DNA of 64,000 nt from Candidatus Paraluminiphilus aquimaris (GCF_026230195.1 NZ_CP036501.1:558001-622000), one strand, 5' to 3'; positions 37,098 to 48,497 are shown, counted from the stretch's first letter. The notes: generated from the letters alone by a model not told the origin. Numbers and translations are program-made.

Positions 37098-37634
37098 TCA
37101 AGATTTCAACGCGGTCGCCAGCTTATGCAAGCGCCCACGAACGGAGCCGTCGATAACCATATCGCCAGCTCTAATAATGGCTCCCCCAATAAGAGAGGGG
37201 TCTGTTTCGACAGTCATATCGACTGTTTTTCCCAACTTTGATGTCAGCGATGTCGATAGCTGCTCAAGTATTGCACTTGGCACATCGAACGCACTCGTGA
37301 CCGTTACGTTAGCCGCCGCATCCAATGCGGACTTCAGCTCGGCGAACAATGCCGCGACCTCTGAAGCAAGCGCTAAGCGGTGGTTTTCCGCCATTACGCT
37401 AACAAACTGCGTTATACCTGCCGGCATATCGTCACCGAGAACAGCCGAAACAGTGCCTGCGCGCTGCGCTGCTGTGCTTGCTGGGTCATCCAACACCTCT
37501 GCAACGGTTGGATCAACCACCACAGCCGATAGTGTCTCCAGTGCACGGTGCCAAGCATCGACCGCACCGTCGTCGACAGCAAACTGAAAAGCAGCCCGAG
37601 CGTAAGGTCTTGCCAATGTGGTTGGCTCGATCAC
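37098..37634 (-). CDS. atpH: F1F0-ATP synthase delta subunit
   Basis: Delta links the F0 stator to the top of F1. The N-terminus has [13 protein letters not shown] and the C-terminal end [27 protein letters not shown], both family hallmarks. 178 residues (E. coli 177). The start is GTG at 37634, only 2 nt after atpF. Confidence 0.95.
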   Translation of the reverse strand: MIEPTTLARPYARAAFQFAVDDGAVDAWHRALETLSAVVVDPTVAEVLDDPASTAAQRAGTVSAVLGDDMPAGITQFVSVMAENHRLALASEVAALFAELKSALDAAANVTVTSAFDVPSAILEQLSTSLTSKLGKTVDMTVETDPSLIGGAIIRAGDMVIDGSVRGRLHKLATALKS

Positions 37635-37636
37635 AA

Positions 37637-38107
37637 TTACTGCTCCTTAACCAGCTGCTCTAAGAGTGCCGCGTGTTTGTCAGCATCAATCTCAGCTGCA
37701 AGCACCTTTTCAGCGCCCGCAATCGCAAGTGTGCTTACTTGAGCCAAAAGCTGCTCTTTCGCCTGCGCCTTTTCTCGCTCCACTTCAGCTGAAGCGAGCT
37801 CTTTCACACGATCAGCCTCAGCAACCGCTGCCGTTTTAGCCTCGTCTACTACTGTTGCTGCGCGCTTGTTCGCCGCGTCCACAATAGATGCCGCTTCTTT
37901 TTTTGCTTCAGACAGCCGATCAACCGCTTCTTTCTGGGCAAGCTCTAGATCGTGACTCGCACGATCTGCCGCTGCTAAACCATCGGCAATTTTTTGCTGT
38001 CGCTCTTCCATCGCCGCTAAGATCGGCGGCCAAACGTAGCGCATACAAAACGCTACAAAAACGAGGAAGGCGATCAACTGACCAATAATGGTGTAGTTAA
38101 TGTTCAC
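37637..38107 (-). CDS. atpF: F1F0-ATP synthase b subunit
   Basis: Stator stalk subunit with one N-terminal membrane helix (about 5-26: [23 protein letters not shown]) and a long charged coiled coil, 156 residues as in E. coli. The start is GTG at 38107 with GGGAG about 7 nt upstream; no ATG is nearby. Confidence 0.96.
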   Translation of the reverse strand: MNINYTIIGQLIAFLVFVAFCMRYVWPPILAAMEERQQKIADGLAAADRASHDLELAQKEAVDRLSEAKKEAASIVDAANKRAATVVDEAKTAAVAEADRVKELASAEVEREKAQAKEQLLAQVSTLAIAGAEKVLAAEIDADKHAALLEQLVKEQ

Positions 38108-38164
38108 AATTCACTCCCGTGGAGATTTTGCATTCGCCGGCAACACCGGCGAAGGAAAATAGTT

Positions 38165-38401
<237 letters not shown>

Positions 38402-38431
38402 CTATTGAGTCTTAGTATGGAAGGTCAGAAA

Positions 38432-39331
<900 letters not shown>

Positions 39332-39365
39332 TCAAAAACACGTGTTCAAAAACGTGCTTTTCTAT

Positions 39366-39734
39366 TCAATTCTCTTTTCTTGCCGCCAAGTGATAAAACA
39401 CCGGGCTGCAAACTAAAACCACTATTGCACCCAAGAACAAAGGCCCCGGATGCGGATTCTGGGCTTTGGCAAACCAAACCCCGAACAACAACGCACTGAA
39501 ACTAAACTTCGCTATCCCCAGCAACGTCGGCGCTTGCGCACCGAATCGGCTGAACATACTCGCCGCAAGCCAAATTTGCGGGCCTCCAACAATGCCTGCG
39601 CCCACACATACGGCTATCGCCGCGGTTCGGTCCATGACTACCCACACAACCAGTGCGAGCACCCCAACAACCACACTTGTATACGACAGTGCTCTTATGA
39701 GGTGATGAGCCAGCTTTTCTCGCGTGTACTCCAT
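39366..39734 (-). CDS. atpI: ATP synthase accessory protein AtpI
   Basis: AtpI assists assembly of the c ring or Mg uptake and starts many atp operons. From the ATG at 39734 (MEYTREKLAHHLIRALSYTS) it has 122 residues (E. coli 126) with four hydrophobic segments. GGGAG lies about 10 nt upstream. An in-frame TTG at 39776 would add 14 residues. The 89-bp gap to parB should hold the atp promoter; the best pair I could see (TTGATG-17-TAGACT) is weak. Confidence 0.85.
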   Translation of the reverse strand: MEYTREKLAHHLIRALSYTSVVVGVLALVVWVVMDRTAAIAVCVGAGIVGGPQIWLAASMFSRFGAQAPTLLGIAKFSFSALLFGVWFAKAQNPHPGPLFLGAIVVLVCSPVFYHLAARKEN

Positions 39735-39823
39735 CGCCAAGCACTCCCAAAGCGAAGGGTTCTCAAGCGCGCGCAAGTCTATTCGAATTGAGATGGGGCA
39801 TCAACAAAGCAAAATGCCAACTT

Positions 39824-40705
39824 TTATTGCATACGGCCAAGAATGCCATCTAAAACATCTAAGTTACTGTATTGAATAATGAGTCTTCCTCGACCGTTTT
39901 TGTTTTCAATACTGACCTTTGTCCCGAACTGCTCGGATAAGCTTCGTTCGAGTCGGTCAATATCGGGGTCGACTTTGGTTTTTATTTCCGCATCTTTTGG
40001 ATTCAATATGGCTTTAACAAGCGCTTCGGTTTGTCTTACTGATAACGCAGCTGCAGCCACTTTTCGTGCTGCCATAACTTGGTGGTTACCTTCGAGCGCA
40101 AGCAAGACCTTTGCATGTCCAGCATCAATACGACCCGTTTCTAATAACTCGGCCGCCCCTGCTTCTAGGGACAATAAACGCAGCAAGTTAGCAATAACGG
40201 ACCGAGACTTTCCAACGGCATTCGCAATTTCTTGCTGACTTAGCTCAAACTCAGCCTGCAGTCGCTTTAATGCTCGCGCCTCTTCCATTGGGTTGAGGTT
40301 CTCACGTTGGATATTCTCAATAAGCGCCATAGCAATCGCAGTTTCATCGCTAATATCCCTAACCAACCCTGGAATACTGTCCAATCCCGCTATTTGGCTT
40401 GCTCGCCACCGCCGCTCACCGGCAACGATTTCAAACCGATCGCTTGAAATGGCTCGGACAACAATTGGCTGCATAACCCCTTGAGCTTTAATACTTTCAG
40501 CAAGCTCATTAAGCGCCGTATCATCAAACTCCACTCTCGGTTGATACTTGCCGCGCTGCAACCGCTCTAAGCGAATCTGTCTTAATTCACCATCAGCTGG
40601 AGTACTGGAGGACGACGGCGCACTCTCGCCGCCTTTTTGCTTTGTAAGTTCTGTACCCAGCAGGGCATCGAGCCCTCGGTTTAATTTTCGTTTCTTTGTT
40701 GTCAT
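39824..40705 (-). CDS. parB: Chromosome partitioning protein ParB
   Basis: ParB is the CTP-dependent clamp that loads at parS and spreads over nearby DNA for origin segregation. The CTP-binding motif region contains GERRWRASQIAGL (C-motif) and IENIQRENLNPMEEA, followed by the helix-turn-helix (LSQQEIANAVGKSRSVIANLLRLL) and a C-terminal dimer domain. 293 residues. It lies 21 nt after parA. Two perfect parS sites occur about 12 kb away inside recF. Confidence 0.96.
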   Translation of the reverse strand: MTTKKRKLNRGLDALLGTELTKQKGGESAPSSSSTPADGELRQIRLERLQRGKYQPRVEFDDTALNELAESIKAQGVMQPIVVRAISSDRFEIVAGERRWRASQIAGLDSIPGLVRDISDETAIAMALIENIQRENLNPMEEARALKRLQAEFELSQQEIANAVGKSRSVIANLLRLLSLEAGAAELLETGRIDAGHAKVLLALEGNHQVMAARKVAAAALSVRQTEALVKAILNPKDAEIKTKVDPDIDRLERSLSEQFGTKVSIENKNGRGRLIIQYSNLDVLDGILGRMQ

Positions 40706-40726
40706 GTGAATTACCTTAGCCGCGAC

Positions 40727-41485
40727 TTACTGTCGACGCGAAAATTCCTCCGCTAACGCCATGTAGGCTCGAGCACCACGGGAATAACGATCATAAACAA
40801 TACCTGGTTCACCATGACTTGGTGCCTCGGCCAACCGCACATTACGCGGTATAACCGTGCGATAAACCAAATCACCAAAATGACTGAAAAGCTGCTCAGA
40901 CACTTCTGTCGTTAATGAGTTTCTAGGGTCGTACATGGTTCTCAAAATACCTTCTATTTCGAGGTCCGGGTTAACCGTTTCGTTGATACGACGAATCGTG
41001 TTGAGCAGTGCTGATAAACCCTCTAACGCAAAGTATTCGCACTGCATCGTAATAAGAATCGAGTGACATGCCACCATCGCATTGACTGTCAGCATGTTCA
41101 GAGAGGGCGGACAATCGATAAGCACATAATCGTAGCGGAGCTCCCCAGGTGCTAAGCCGCTTTTTAATCGTGTTTCCTTCCCATCGACATCTATCAGTTC
41201 GACTTCAGCCGCAGTTAAATCACCATTAGCAGGAATCACATCAAACCCGCCGGTCGGCGATGCGATTGCGCACTGTTCAAGATCGCCCTCGTCGAGGAGT
41301 AGATCAAGAATCGAAAACTCTACCGCGTTCTTTTCAACGCCCGAGGACATTGTCGCGTTGCCTTGTGGATCCATATCGACCAACAGTACGCGTTTATCGA
41401 TCTGTGCCAACGACGCAGCCAAGTTAACACTGGTCGTTGTTTTCCCCACGCCACCTTTTTGGTTCGCTATGGCAATTATTTTCAT
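40727..41485 (-). CDS. parA: Chromosome partitioning ATPase ParA (Soj)
   Basis: Deviant Walker A KGGVGKTTTSVNLAASLA follows MKIIAIANQ; Walker A' and B (VLLVDMDPQGNATMSSG, VLIDCPPSLNMLTVNA) are present. 252 residues, the short chromosomal type without an N-terminal HTH. Its ATG overlaps the rsmG stop by 4 nt. ParA moves ParB-parS complexes over the nucleoid. Confidence 0.96.
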   Translation of the reverse strand: MKIIAIANQKGGVGKTTTSVNLAASLAQIDKRVLLVDMDPQGNATMSSGVEKNAVEFSILDLLLDEGDLEQCAIASPTGGFDVIPANGDLTAAEVELIDVDGKETRLKSGLAPGELRYDYVLIDCPPSLNMLTVNAMVACHSILITMQCEYFALEGLSALLNTIRRINETVNPDLEIEGILRTMYDPRNSLTTEVSEQLFSHFGDLVYRTVIPRNVRLAEAPSHGEPGIVYDRYSRGARAYMALAEEFSRRQ

Positions 41486-42120
41486 TGGTTTCTCTCGCCC
41501 TGTTTAACGATTGCGAGCATTCTCGCGTCGTTAAGAAACGGCACCTTTAAATTCACCGTTTTCTGAACGGTAAAATCGAGATCTAAATCCGATATCTCAC
41601 TCTCCGCTGTCTGCGACTTCATCGCAAACCAACGACCGTCATCACTCAATAAATGATGCGTTACTCGACACATACGATTCAGGTCTGCAAAGGCTCTGGA
41701 AATAACCACATCAAAACATTTTTGTGGGTGATATTTCTCAACACGATCCTGAACGACCTCAATATTCTTAAGATCAAGTTGATTCGCGACTTGTTGTAAA
41801 AATCGTGTTTTTTTACCGTTGCTGTCTAATAAAACAAAGTGCGTGTCAGGAAGGTAAATTGCAAGTGGAATCCCGGGTAAGCCAGCGCCCGTTCCTACGT
41901 CACAAACGCGCCTTACCAACTCAAGGTTAGGCATGACACTAAGACTATCGAGCAGGTGTTTGATGACCATCTCTCGTTTAGATCGCACTGCCGTTAAATT
42001 AAATGGTTTATTCCACTTTTGTAATAGGTCTAAGTACTCAACGAGCGCAGGTTTATGGCAGGGGTCTAAGCCAAGCGAGGACAGTCCCGCGCCTAATAAG
42101 TCTGATGCGGCACTAGCCAT
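41482..42120 (-). CDS. rsmG: 16S rRNA (guanine527-N7)-methyltransferase
   Basis: RsmG methylates G527 of 16S rRNA using SAM. The SAM-binding motif [17 protein letters not shown] is intact, with [10 protein letters not shown] later. I chose the ATG at 42120 ([12 protein letters not shown]), giving 212 residues (E. coli 207) and overlapping the mnmG end by 8 nt; the frame remains open to 42171 but that part is buried in mnmG. Confidence 0.95.
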   Translation of the reverse strand: MASAASDLLGAGLSSLGLDPCHKPALVEYLDLLQKWNKPFNLTAVRSKREMVIKHLLDSLSVMPNLELVRRVCDVGTGAGLPGIPLAIYLPDTHFVLLDSNGKKTRFLQQVANQLDLKNIEVVQDRVEKYHPQKCFDVVISRAFADLNRMCRVTHHLLSDDGRWFAMKSQTAESEISDLDLDFTVQKTVNLKVPFLNDARMLAIVKQGERNQ

Positions 42121-44014
42121 TACTTGCGTTGAGAACCGTCGACGAATGAGACTCCCGTTTGAGATAGACAAGGAGGAGTGACAGTGCTGAGGGCGTCACG
42201 CCTTGGATCCTGCCAGCGCGCGCCAAATTCTCAGGTTTTTGGTCCATCAGTTTCTGGCATATTTCGTTGGATAAACCGCTTACTTGAGTAAAATCAAAGC
42301 CCACAGGAATCGCGGTGTTTTCATGCCGTTTCAATCGGTTTATTTCATCTTGTTGTCGCGCAATATAGCCAGCGTATTTAACACGGGTTTCTATGTGATC
42401 TGCTGTGGCGGTATCGGTAACCGCCTCGCCTTTAAGGCAAGCCACATCCTGGTAGCTAAGTTCTGGACGGCGCACTAGGTCCGCCATGGAGTACTCTCGC
42501 GATAGCGGTGACACCAGCTTCTCATTCAAAGACTGAGCTTGGTTCGTATTCGGATGAATAAACGTTGTTTCAAGCCGATTCAATTCCTGACTAATACGCT
42601 CGCGCTTTGCTTCGTACGTTCGCCAGTGTTGGTCTGTTACGAGACCTAAGCTGCGACCCAGCTCGGTGAGTCGCTCATCCGCATTATCTTCCCTGAGTTG
42701 CAGTCGATACTCTGCACGCGATGTAAACATGCGGTAGGGCTCCTGTGTCCCCAAGGTAACCAGATCATCGACTAGTACCCCCATGTAAGCTTCATCTCGC
42801 CGAGGTTCCCATAACGACAAGTCGCGTGTGAACCGTGCCGCATTTAATCCGGCTAACAAGCCTTGTGCACCTGCTTCTTCATAACCTGTTGTGCCATTTA
42901 TCTGGCCAGCAAAAAATAGACCCGCTATTTGTCTTGTTTGGAGATTGTGCTGCAAATCTCTAGGATCGAAGTAGTCGTACTCAATGGCATAACCTGGGCG
43001 CGTAATGTGGGCGTTTTCGAGGCCAGGAATTGTTCTGACCATGGCGTCTTGAATGTCGTAAGGCAGCGATGTGGATATACCGTTGGGGTACAACTCAGTT
43101 GTAGTTAACCCCTCAGGCTCTAAAAAGATCTGATGCGAGGTTTTGTCGGCGAACCGGTGGATCTTATCTTCGATGCTAGGACAGTAGCGCGGGCCTGTAC
43201 CCTCAATGACACCACTGAACATGGGAGAACGATCCAAACCGCTACGAATAATGTCATGCGTCGATTCATTGGTTTTCGTTATCCAACAACAAACCTGCTC
43301 TGGATGTTCGTCCATTGATCCCAGTTGTGACATGACGGGGCGAGGTTCATCACCCCATTGCTCTTGTAAATCAGAGTAATCGACACTGTTGCCATCAATT
43401 CTGGGGGGGGTTCCCGTTTTCAGGCGCCCTATTCTGGGGCACAACTCGCGCAAACGATGCGCTAAGGTAATGACCGCCGGGTCTCCCATACGCCCGCCAG
43501 TTTGGTTTTCGAGGCCAATGTGTATTTTTCCGTTAAGAAAGGTTCCCGCAGTGAGCACACACGCTTTTGTGTGAAATCGAATTCCTGTGGCTGTGCGCAC
43601 TGCTGAGACTGTTGTGCCGGTCAGCTCAATGTCATCTACCGCGTCCTGAAAAATAGTAAGATTTTCTTGTGCGAATAAAATTTGTCTTATCGCATTACGA
43701 TAAAGAACGCGGTCAGCTTGCGCACGGGTCGCTCGAACAGCCGGTCCCTTTCTCGCATTGAGAACCCTAAACTGAATCCCCGCATGATCCGTTGCCCGCG
43801 CCATTGCGCCGCCTAACGCGTCTATTTCTCTGACAAGATGCGACTTACCAATGCCACCGATAGCAGGGTTACACGACATTTGCCCTAATGTGTCTATTGA
43901 GTGGGTGATGAGGAGCGTGCGCGAGCCTGCACGAGCAGCCGCAAGCGCCGCTTCTGTTCCGGCATGTCCGCCGCCAACAATAACGACATCAAATATTCGA
44001 TTCGCTGTAGTCAA
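42113..44014 (-). CDS. mnmG: tRNA uridine-5-carboxymethylaminomethyl modification enzyme MnmG
   Basis: MnmG (GidA) is the FAD partner of MnmE in modifying U34 of several tRNAs. The FAD motif [21 protein letters not shown] starts at about residue 10. [21 protein letters not shown] and [18 protein letters not shown] are family signatures. 633 residues (E. coli 629). The start is TTG at 44014 with GGAGG nine nt upstream (44024-44028); a nearer ATG at 44021 is out of frame. Confidence 0.96.
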   Translation of the reverse strand: MTTANRIFDVVIVGGGHAGTEAALAAARAGSRTLLITHSIDTLGQMSCNPAIGGIGKSHLVREIDALGGAMARATDHAGIQFRVLNARKGPAVRATRAQADRVLYRNAIRQILFAQENLTIFQDAVDDIELTGTTVSAVRTATGIRFHTKACVLTAGTFLNGKIHIGLENQTGGRMGDPAVITLAHRLRELCPRIGRLKTGTPPRIDGNSVDYSDLQEQWGDEPRPVMSQLGSMDEHPEQVCCWITKTNESTHDIIRSGLDRSPMFSGVIEGTGPRYCPSIEDKIHRFADKTSHQIFLEPEGLTTTELYPNGISTSLPYDIQDAMVRTIPGLENAHITRPGYAIEYDYFDPRDLQHNLQTRQIAGLFFAGQINGTTGYEEAGAQGLLAGLNAARFTRDLSLWEPRRDEAYMGVLVDDLVTLGTQEPYRMFTSRAEYRLQLREDNADERLTELGRSLGLVTDQHWRTYEAKRERISQELNRLETTFIHPNTNQAQSLNEKLVSPLSREYSMADLVRRPELSYQDVACLKGEAVTDTATADHIETRVKYAGYIARQQDEINRLKRHENTAIPVGFDFTQVSGLSNEICQKLMDQKPENLARAGRIQGVTPSALSLLLVYLKRESHSSTVLNASNG

Positions 44015-44581
44015 ACTTCATCGCCTCCGATGGGGCGCGGGAGTATACGGGCATTTTGGTCATAACTTAAGTCAGCTGTCATTACGAGAAGCACGCTTCA
44101 ATAACGTTAAACGGCCAAGATGTTTCCGTGTTTGTCTTTACTCCTACGAGTTGTAGGGGAGGTTACGTGGCTAGATGGCTAAATCTAGACGCTAGTTTTA
44201 CTCACTTAATGCTCTAGGAGAGGAAATCATTTACTTGCTTGCAACATGATTCTTCTGTGCGGGTCTAATTGATTAAATAAAGAATATATATAAAGAAAGA
44301 TACTTTATTGTTGTAGTTATTAAGGGCGTTAAAACTGTGGACACTTCGCCCAATTGCGCTTGTGACTTGGTTATCACGGCCGCATAAGTCGGTAAACAAC
44401 CACCGTATTTCCTCAGCAGAAGCCTGTGATGACTTTTGGATAAGTGTGCCCTTCTTTTGATTTCAGAGTAGCCGATACTTACACACAATTAAGTGCACAG
44501 GCTTACAACCCCTGTTCTGCACAGGCTTATCAACACGAGAGGAAAATAATTAAAAGGTGGTGGCAAGGTGTGAATAGACTG
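44015..44581. other. mnmE-mnmG intergenic region, origin-like (AT-rich, degenerate DnaA boxes)
   Basis: This 567-bp gap has no credible gene. An AT-rich core (about 44266-44316, with AATATATATAAAG) is followed by DnaA-box-like 9-mers, each one mismatch from TTATMCACA: TTATCCAAA (complement, 44435-44443), TTACACACA (44479-44487) and TTATCAACA (44527-44535); a 7/9 match lies at 44336-44344. A direct repeat TGCACAGGCTTA occurs at 44494-44505 and 44518-44529. CTAGAT-N6-ATCTAG is at 44171-44188. In E. coli oriC lies next to mnmG. This may be a relic or a secondary origin; it also must hold the mnmG promoter. Confidence 0.4.
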
Positions 44582-45940
44582 TTATTTGCCGATGCAAAAG
44601 GAGCTGAAAATCTGCCCTAAAATGTCATCGCTCGATACCTTGCCGGTGAGAGAGTCGATGGCGTTTTGAACGAGTTTCAAGTCTTCGGATAGCAGCTCGG
44701 CTGCATTGTGTAGGCTATACGCAGACAAGGCATTTGTCAGATGTTCATTGGCAACGGTCAGCGCCTCAACATGGCGTTGTCTTGCGCTGAACTGGCTGGT
44801 CTGATGACCTTCACCAAGTAATATCGTTTCAATAACCGAGGTGAGACTTTGCAGTCCTTCACCTGTCTTTGCACTCACCCCTACGCGAGTTATTCCATCT
44901 TGCGATGTTATAACACCCGCTGTACGGCCTGACTGGTCGATTTTGTTGTGCACTTTGATGATTAGGTTGCGGTCACCGGGAAAATCCACCTCATCATCAA
45001 AGTCTTGGTCAAGAAGACAGGTGTCGTCAACAACATGGATAATCAAATCGGCCATGCCTGCTGTGTTTTTAGCGCGTTTTACACCCTCTTTTTCGATGAC
45101 ATCCTGAGTTTCTCTGATACCGGCTGTATCGATTATTTCTAATGATAAATCACTGATATTGATGGTTTGTTTCAGCGTGTCACGTGTTGTTCCGGGTAAG
45201 TGGGTAACAATAGCGACGTCATCGTGTGCCAGCGCATTGAGTAGGCTACTTTTACCCGCGTTGGGTGCGCCAAATAACGCAGCGGTATAACCCTGCGTTT
45301 TCCGTTGGGCTGTCGATACGTCGTTTAAAAGCGAAGAAATGGTTGCTTGGCATTCATTCAGGCGCTCAATAACTGAATGGCGCTTAAGAACATCAATGTC
45401 TTCTTCAGGAAAGTCGATAGATGCTTCGGTGAGAGCTCGCAGTTCATTCAGACGCTGGGAGAGCGTGGTCACTAGTGTTGAAAACCCGCCCGCGAGTGAT
45501 GAACTTGCGAGTTTGGCTGCGGTTTCGTTCTCGGCAGCAATGAGGTCAGCTATGGCCTCTGCTTGTAACAGGTCTATCTTACCGTTTAAAAATGCGCGTT
45601 CGGAGAATTCACCGGGTTGCGCACTTCTCGCACCAAGGTCCAGACAGCGAGTTAATATGCTTTGTAAAACTATGTGCCCGCCATGGCCCTGTAATTCCAC
45701 GACATCTTCACCGGTAAAGGAGTTTGGACCAGGAAAATAGAGTGCGATTCCCTTATCAAGTACGTCGCCAGAGGCTGCCGTAAATGACGTGTAGTGTGCG
45801 AACCGCGGAGTCAGTGCGGTGTTTGTGACCTGCGAGGCGATGGCAGAAGCATTCGGTCCGCTCAAGCGAATCATGCCGACAGGGCCGTTTCCCCTCGCCG
45901 TTGCAACGGCTGCGATCGTGTCGGTTTCTAATCCGGCCAA
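44582..45940 (-). CDS. mnmE: tRNA modification GTPase MnmE
   Basis: MnmE (TrmE) works with MnmG on U34 of tRNA. The G domain contains GAPNAGKSSLLNALAHDD (P-loop) and LPGTTRDTLK; the C-terminus ends IFSSFCIGK with the conserved Cys. 452 residues (E. coli 454). The start must be TTG at 45940 because no ATG precedes the conserved DTIAAVATARGNGPVGMIRL; AAGG is about 10 nt upstream. Confidence 0.95.
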   Translation of the reverse strand: MAGLETDTIAAVATARGNGPVGMIRLSGPNASAIASQVTNTALTPRFAHYTSFTAASGDVLDKGIALYFPGPNSFTGEDVVELQGHGGHIVLQSILTRCLDLGARSAQPGEFSERAFLNGKIDLLQAEAIADLIAAENETAAKLASSSLAGGFSTLVTTLSQRLNELRALTEASIDFPEEDIDVLKRHSVIERLNECQATISSLLNDVSTAQRKTQGYTAALFGAPNAGKSSLLNALAHDDVAIVTHLPGTTRDTLKQTINISDLSLEIIDTAGIRETQDVIEKEGVKRAKNTAGMADLIIHVVDDTCLLDQDFDDEVDFPGDRNLIIKVHNKIDQSGRTAGVITSQDGITRVGVSAKTGEGLQSLTSVIETILLGEGHQTSQFSARQRHVEALTVANEHLTNALSAYSLHNAAELLSEDLKLVQNAIDSLTGKVSSDDILGQIFSSFCIGK

Positions 45941-45952
45941 ATGATTAAGACC

Positions 45953-47635
45953 TTATCGGGCTGCTTGTTCAATCTGCCGAGTCACAACGTACTGCTGTGC
46001 AAACGACAGCAGGTTGTTGCAAAGCCAGTACAACACCAAGCCGGCTGGGAACCACATCATTAAGAATGTAAAGGCAATCGGCATGTACTGCATGATCTTT
46101 GCCTGCATAGGGTCGGGTGGAGCGGGGTTTAAGCGCTGCATCAAGTACATGCTGATACCCATAAGAATAGGCAGTACAAAATAAGGGTCCATGGCTGAGA
46201 GATCGTCCACCCATAAGATGAAGGGTGCATGCCGAAGCTCAACGGACTCAAGGAGTACCCAATACAACGCAATAAAGACAGGCATTTGAATCAACATGGG
46301 TAAACAGCCACCCATTGGATTAATTTTTTCCTTCTTCCACAGTTCCATCATGGCCTGTTGTTGCTTGGCTTTATCTTCTGCGTACTGGTCTCGGATGCTT
46401 TGTATCTTAGGTTGTACCGTTCGCATTTTCGCCATCGACTTGTAACTTGCGGCTGACAATCTAAAGAAGGCGAGCTTGACGCAAATGGTGAGAATAATGA
46501 TCGCCACACCCCAGTTGATTACAAACCCCTGAATCATTGTAAGTAGCCAAAACAGGGGTTTTGCCAACCACCATAACCACCCGTAATCAATTACGAGGTC
46601 TAAGTTCTCAGCTAGATCAGCAAGAGCAACTTGGTCTTTCGGTCCCACGTAAAGCCGTTGTGAAACCGTTGTTGTTTCTCCGGGAGAGATCGTAATTGAT
46701 GGGTTTTTAAAACCGATTACGTTGTCGCCATTAGACAGCCTGCTTGCAAAGTAGTCGTGTGACTCATTTTGTGCAGGTATCCATGCCGATACGAAGTAAT
46801 GCTGCAAAATGGCAACCCAGCCCGCGGGAAGCTGCTTTGCAAAAGGTCCATCAGCAAGATCAGAAAAAGACAACTTCGTGTAGCGTTCGTCCGGTTGTCT
46901 GAGTGCGGCACCGAGATAGGGACTGACACCAAACCCAACGTTTGCGTTGGGCGCTTCCGTGTTGTCTCGCTTCAGTTGAGCAAAGGGCGTCATCGATGCA
47001 CTGGCAGGGCCAGCGTTAGTGATTGTGTAGTCAACATCAACGAAATAACGACCGTCATTGGCGGTAAAGCGCTTGAATACCTGAAGCCCGTCCTCCCGGT
47101 TGCCTGCCCACGCAAGGGTTAACGTGTCGCTACCGTCACCATTGGTTGTTGTTCCTAGAGAAATATATTGTGCTCGCTGACCGCTTGCATCAATGCCATC
47201 TGGGCCAATGAGACCACTTTGCGCGACGTAGGTTCTCAGCGCACTTGATTCCAACAACAAAAAAGGTTGGTCCGGTGTGTCGAGTCGTGTGGGGAATTTT
47301 GGTAAAGACGCGTCCATCACATCACCACCGTCTACGCTCACGCGAAGATTGAGTGTGTCGGTGGTTAAAGGCGCTAAGCCGCCGGCGTATCCCTCTGAAG
47401 GGATGGGGGTTGTATCGGCAGAGACCATTGGTATGTCTGATATTGTCGAATCAGAGCGCGTATTGGCTGTTTGATCGCTATACGCAGGCAACGTTCCGGG
47501 CGCTCTCGACACTTCGGCGGCGTACCGTTCGGCCTGGTCTTTGTTGTAATCATCGGAATATTGATTCCATTCGATCAATAGCATCAGCGAAAGAACGGCG
47601 GTGGAGCTGATGAGTAATAAGCGTAGGGGGTCCAT
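45953..47635 (-). CDS. yidC: Membrane protein insertase YidC
   Basis: YidC inserts small membrane proteins, alone or with SecYEG. The 560-residue protein has an N-terminal helix (about 4-22), a large periplasmic domain and five C-terminal helices. Diagnostic segments are KINPMGGCLPMLIQMPVFIA, SVELRHAPFILWVDDLSA and WFPAGLVLYWLCNNL. E. coli has 548 residues. It follows yidD by 12 nt. Confidence 0.97.
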   Translation of the reverse strand: MDPLRLLLISSTAVLSLMLLIEWNQYSDDYNKDQAERYAAEVSRAPGTLPAYSDQTANTRSDSTISDIPMVSADTTPIPSEGYAGGLAPLTTDTLNLRVSVDGGDVMDASLPKFPTRLDTPDQPFLLLESSALRTYVAQSGLIGPDGIDASGQRAQYISLGTTTNGDGSDTLTLAWAGNREDGLQVFKRFTANDGRYFVDVDYTITNAGPASASMTPFAQLKRDNTEAPNANVGFGVSPYLGAALRQPDERYTKLSFSDLADGPFAKQLPAGWVAILQHYFVSAWIPAQNESHDYFASRLSNGDNVIGFKNPSITISPGETTTVSQRLYVGPKDQVALADLAENLDLVIDYGWLWWLAKPLFWLLTMIQGFVINWGVAIIILTICVKLAFFRLSAASYKSMAKMRTVQPKIQSIRDQYAEDKAKQQQAMMELWKKEKINPMGGCLPMLIQMPVFIALYWVLLESVELRHAPFILWVDDLSAMDPYFVLPILMGISMYLMQRLNPAPPDPMQAKIMQYMPIAFTFLMMWFPAGLVLYWLCNNLLSFAQQYVVTRQIEQAAR

Positions 47636-47647
47636 TACGTCCTCGGT

Positions 47648-47914
47648 CTATTGGTCGTTTTTACTTGGGTTGTCAACGGTATCTGGAACAGGATCATAAC
47701 CGCCGTCGCTCCATGGATGACAGCGAGAAATGCGTTTTATGCTCAGAATGCTGCCTTTTATCGCCCCGTGTTCACTAACGGCTTCAATCGCATAGGTGGA
47801 GCAACTGGGGTGGAACCTACATCGGTTACCGATAAATGGGCTGATGAAGAGCTGATAGAGCTTTATGGGTGCGATGATGGCGATGAGGGTAAACCGGTGA
47901 AACAGTGATCGCAT
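47648..47914 (-). CDS. yidD: Membrane protein insertion efficiency factor YidD
   Basis: YidD is a small membrane-associated helper of YidC. The family signature [15 protein letters not shown] plus [17 protein letters not shown] is intact. I chose the ATG at 47914, which overlaps the rnpA stop as TGATG and gives 88 residues (E. coli 85); the frame extends 12 codons further inside rnpA. Confidence 0.95.
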   Translation of the reverse strand: MRSLFHRFTLIAIIAPIKLYQLFISPFIGNRCRFHPSCSTYAIEAVSEHGAIKGSILSIKRISRCHPWSDGGYDPVPDTVDNPSKNDQ

Positions 47915-48270
47915 CAGACGCGCTCCCTCTTGTTGACGAGCTTTTGCCAAACAGCCGCGATGTCTTCACGTAATTCAGCATTGGACTTGTCAGCGACGCC
48001 ACGCCGGGCTAAAAAAATGATGTCAATGGGCGTAGGAAGGGGGTTTAAGCGAAAGTGTTCTCTGACAATGCGCTTTATTCGATTTCTTTGAGTAGCGTGT
48101 CGGACATTCTTTTTAGCGACAATGACACCCAGTCGTGACTGCTCCTCACTCGACGAAATACTGAGCAACATACCTGAAGCGCCGCTTGCTTTTACGGGGT
48201 TACCGTCAAAAACAGCGCTAAAGGCTTTTTTGTCGAGTAGTCGGTGGTGTTTTGGAAACGAGGTGCTCAT
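47914..48270 (-). CDS. rnpA: Ribonuclease P protein component
   Basis: Protein subunit of RNase P, which matures tRNA 5' ends. The RNR motif is in [32 protein letters not shown] near the start and [11 protein letters not shown] near the end fit. I chose the ATG at 48270 ([12 protein letters not shown], 118 residues; E. coli 119); a GTG at 48285 would add five. It is 21 nt downstream of rpmH. Confidence 0.95.
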   Translation of the reverse strand: MSTSFPKHHRLLDKKAFSAVFDGNPVKASGASGMLLSISSSEEQSRLGVIVAKKNVRHATQRNRIKRIVREHFRLNPLPTPIDIIFLARRGVADKSNAELREDIAAVWQKLVNKRERV

Positions 48271-48291
48271 GGGCTTGTTGCCCACAGGGGT

Positions 48292-48426
48292 TTACGCTGA
48301 CAGACGGAGACGTCCACGCGCACGTCGTCGCGCCAAAACTTTACGGCCATTCTTTGTAGCCATGCGTGCACGGAAACCGTGGTTGCGCTTGCGCTTTAAA
48401 ACGCTGGGTTGGAATGTACGCTTCAT
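48292..48426 (-). CDS. rpmH: 50S ribosomal protein L34
   Basis: A 44-residue basic protein read on the minus strand: [20 protein letters not shown], then [20 protein letters not shown] and RLSA. This is canonical L34 and completes the rpmH-rnpA-yidD-yidC order. The frame is too short for length-based gene calls but its identity is certain. A good promoter lies just upstream at 48469-48497. Confidence 0.98.
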   Translation of the reverse strand: MKRTFQPSVLKRKRNHGFRARMATKNGRKVLARRRARGRLRLSA

Positions 48427-48468
48427 GCTGGGTGCCTTTGGTAGACAGTCGTGAAATTAGGGGGGCGG

Positions 48469-48497
48469 AGTATAGGTATCTCAGCAGTTACTGGCAA
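48469..48497 (-). promoter_or_regulatory. Predicted sigma70 promoter for rpmH
   Basis: On the minus strand TTGCCA (complement of 48492-48497) and TATACT (complement of 48469-48474) are separated by exactly 17 bp. Transcription would start near 48462, leaving about 35 nt before the rpmH ATG. Confidence 0.6.

Noticed and set aside
37075-37587. 170-codon frame antisense to atpH
   Set aside because: Low-complexity Ala/Ser/Thr product typical of a mirror of a real gene.
39735-39823. atp operon promoter TTGATG-17-TAGACT
   Set aside because: Only 4 of 6 matches in each element, with several equally good alternatives in the gap.
43989-44021. Mini-frame [10 protein letters not shown] overlapping the mnmG start
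   Set aside because: Its ATG is only 2 nt from GGAGG, too close; the same site is ideally placed (9 nt) for the mnmG TTG.
44371-44379. TTATCACGG as a DnaA box
   Set aside because: Three mismatches from consensus.
44273-44488. 71-codon minus-strand frame in the mnmE-mnmG gap
   Set aside because: Composition follows the AT-rich DnaA-box region; no ribosome site or family resemblance.
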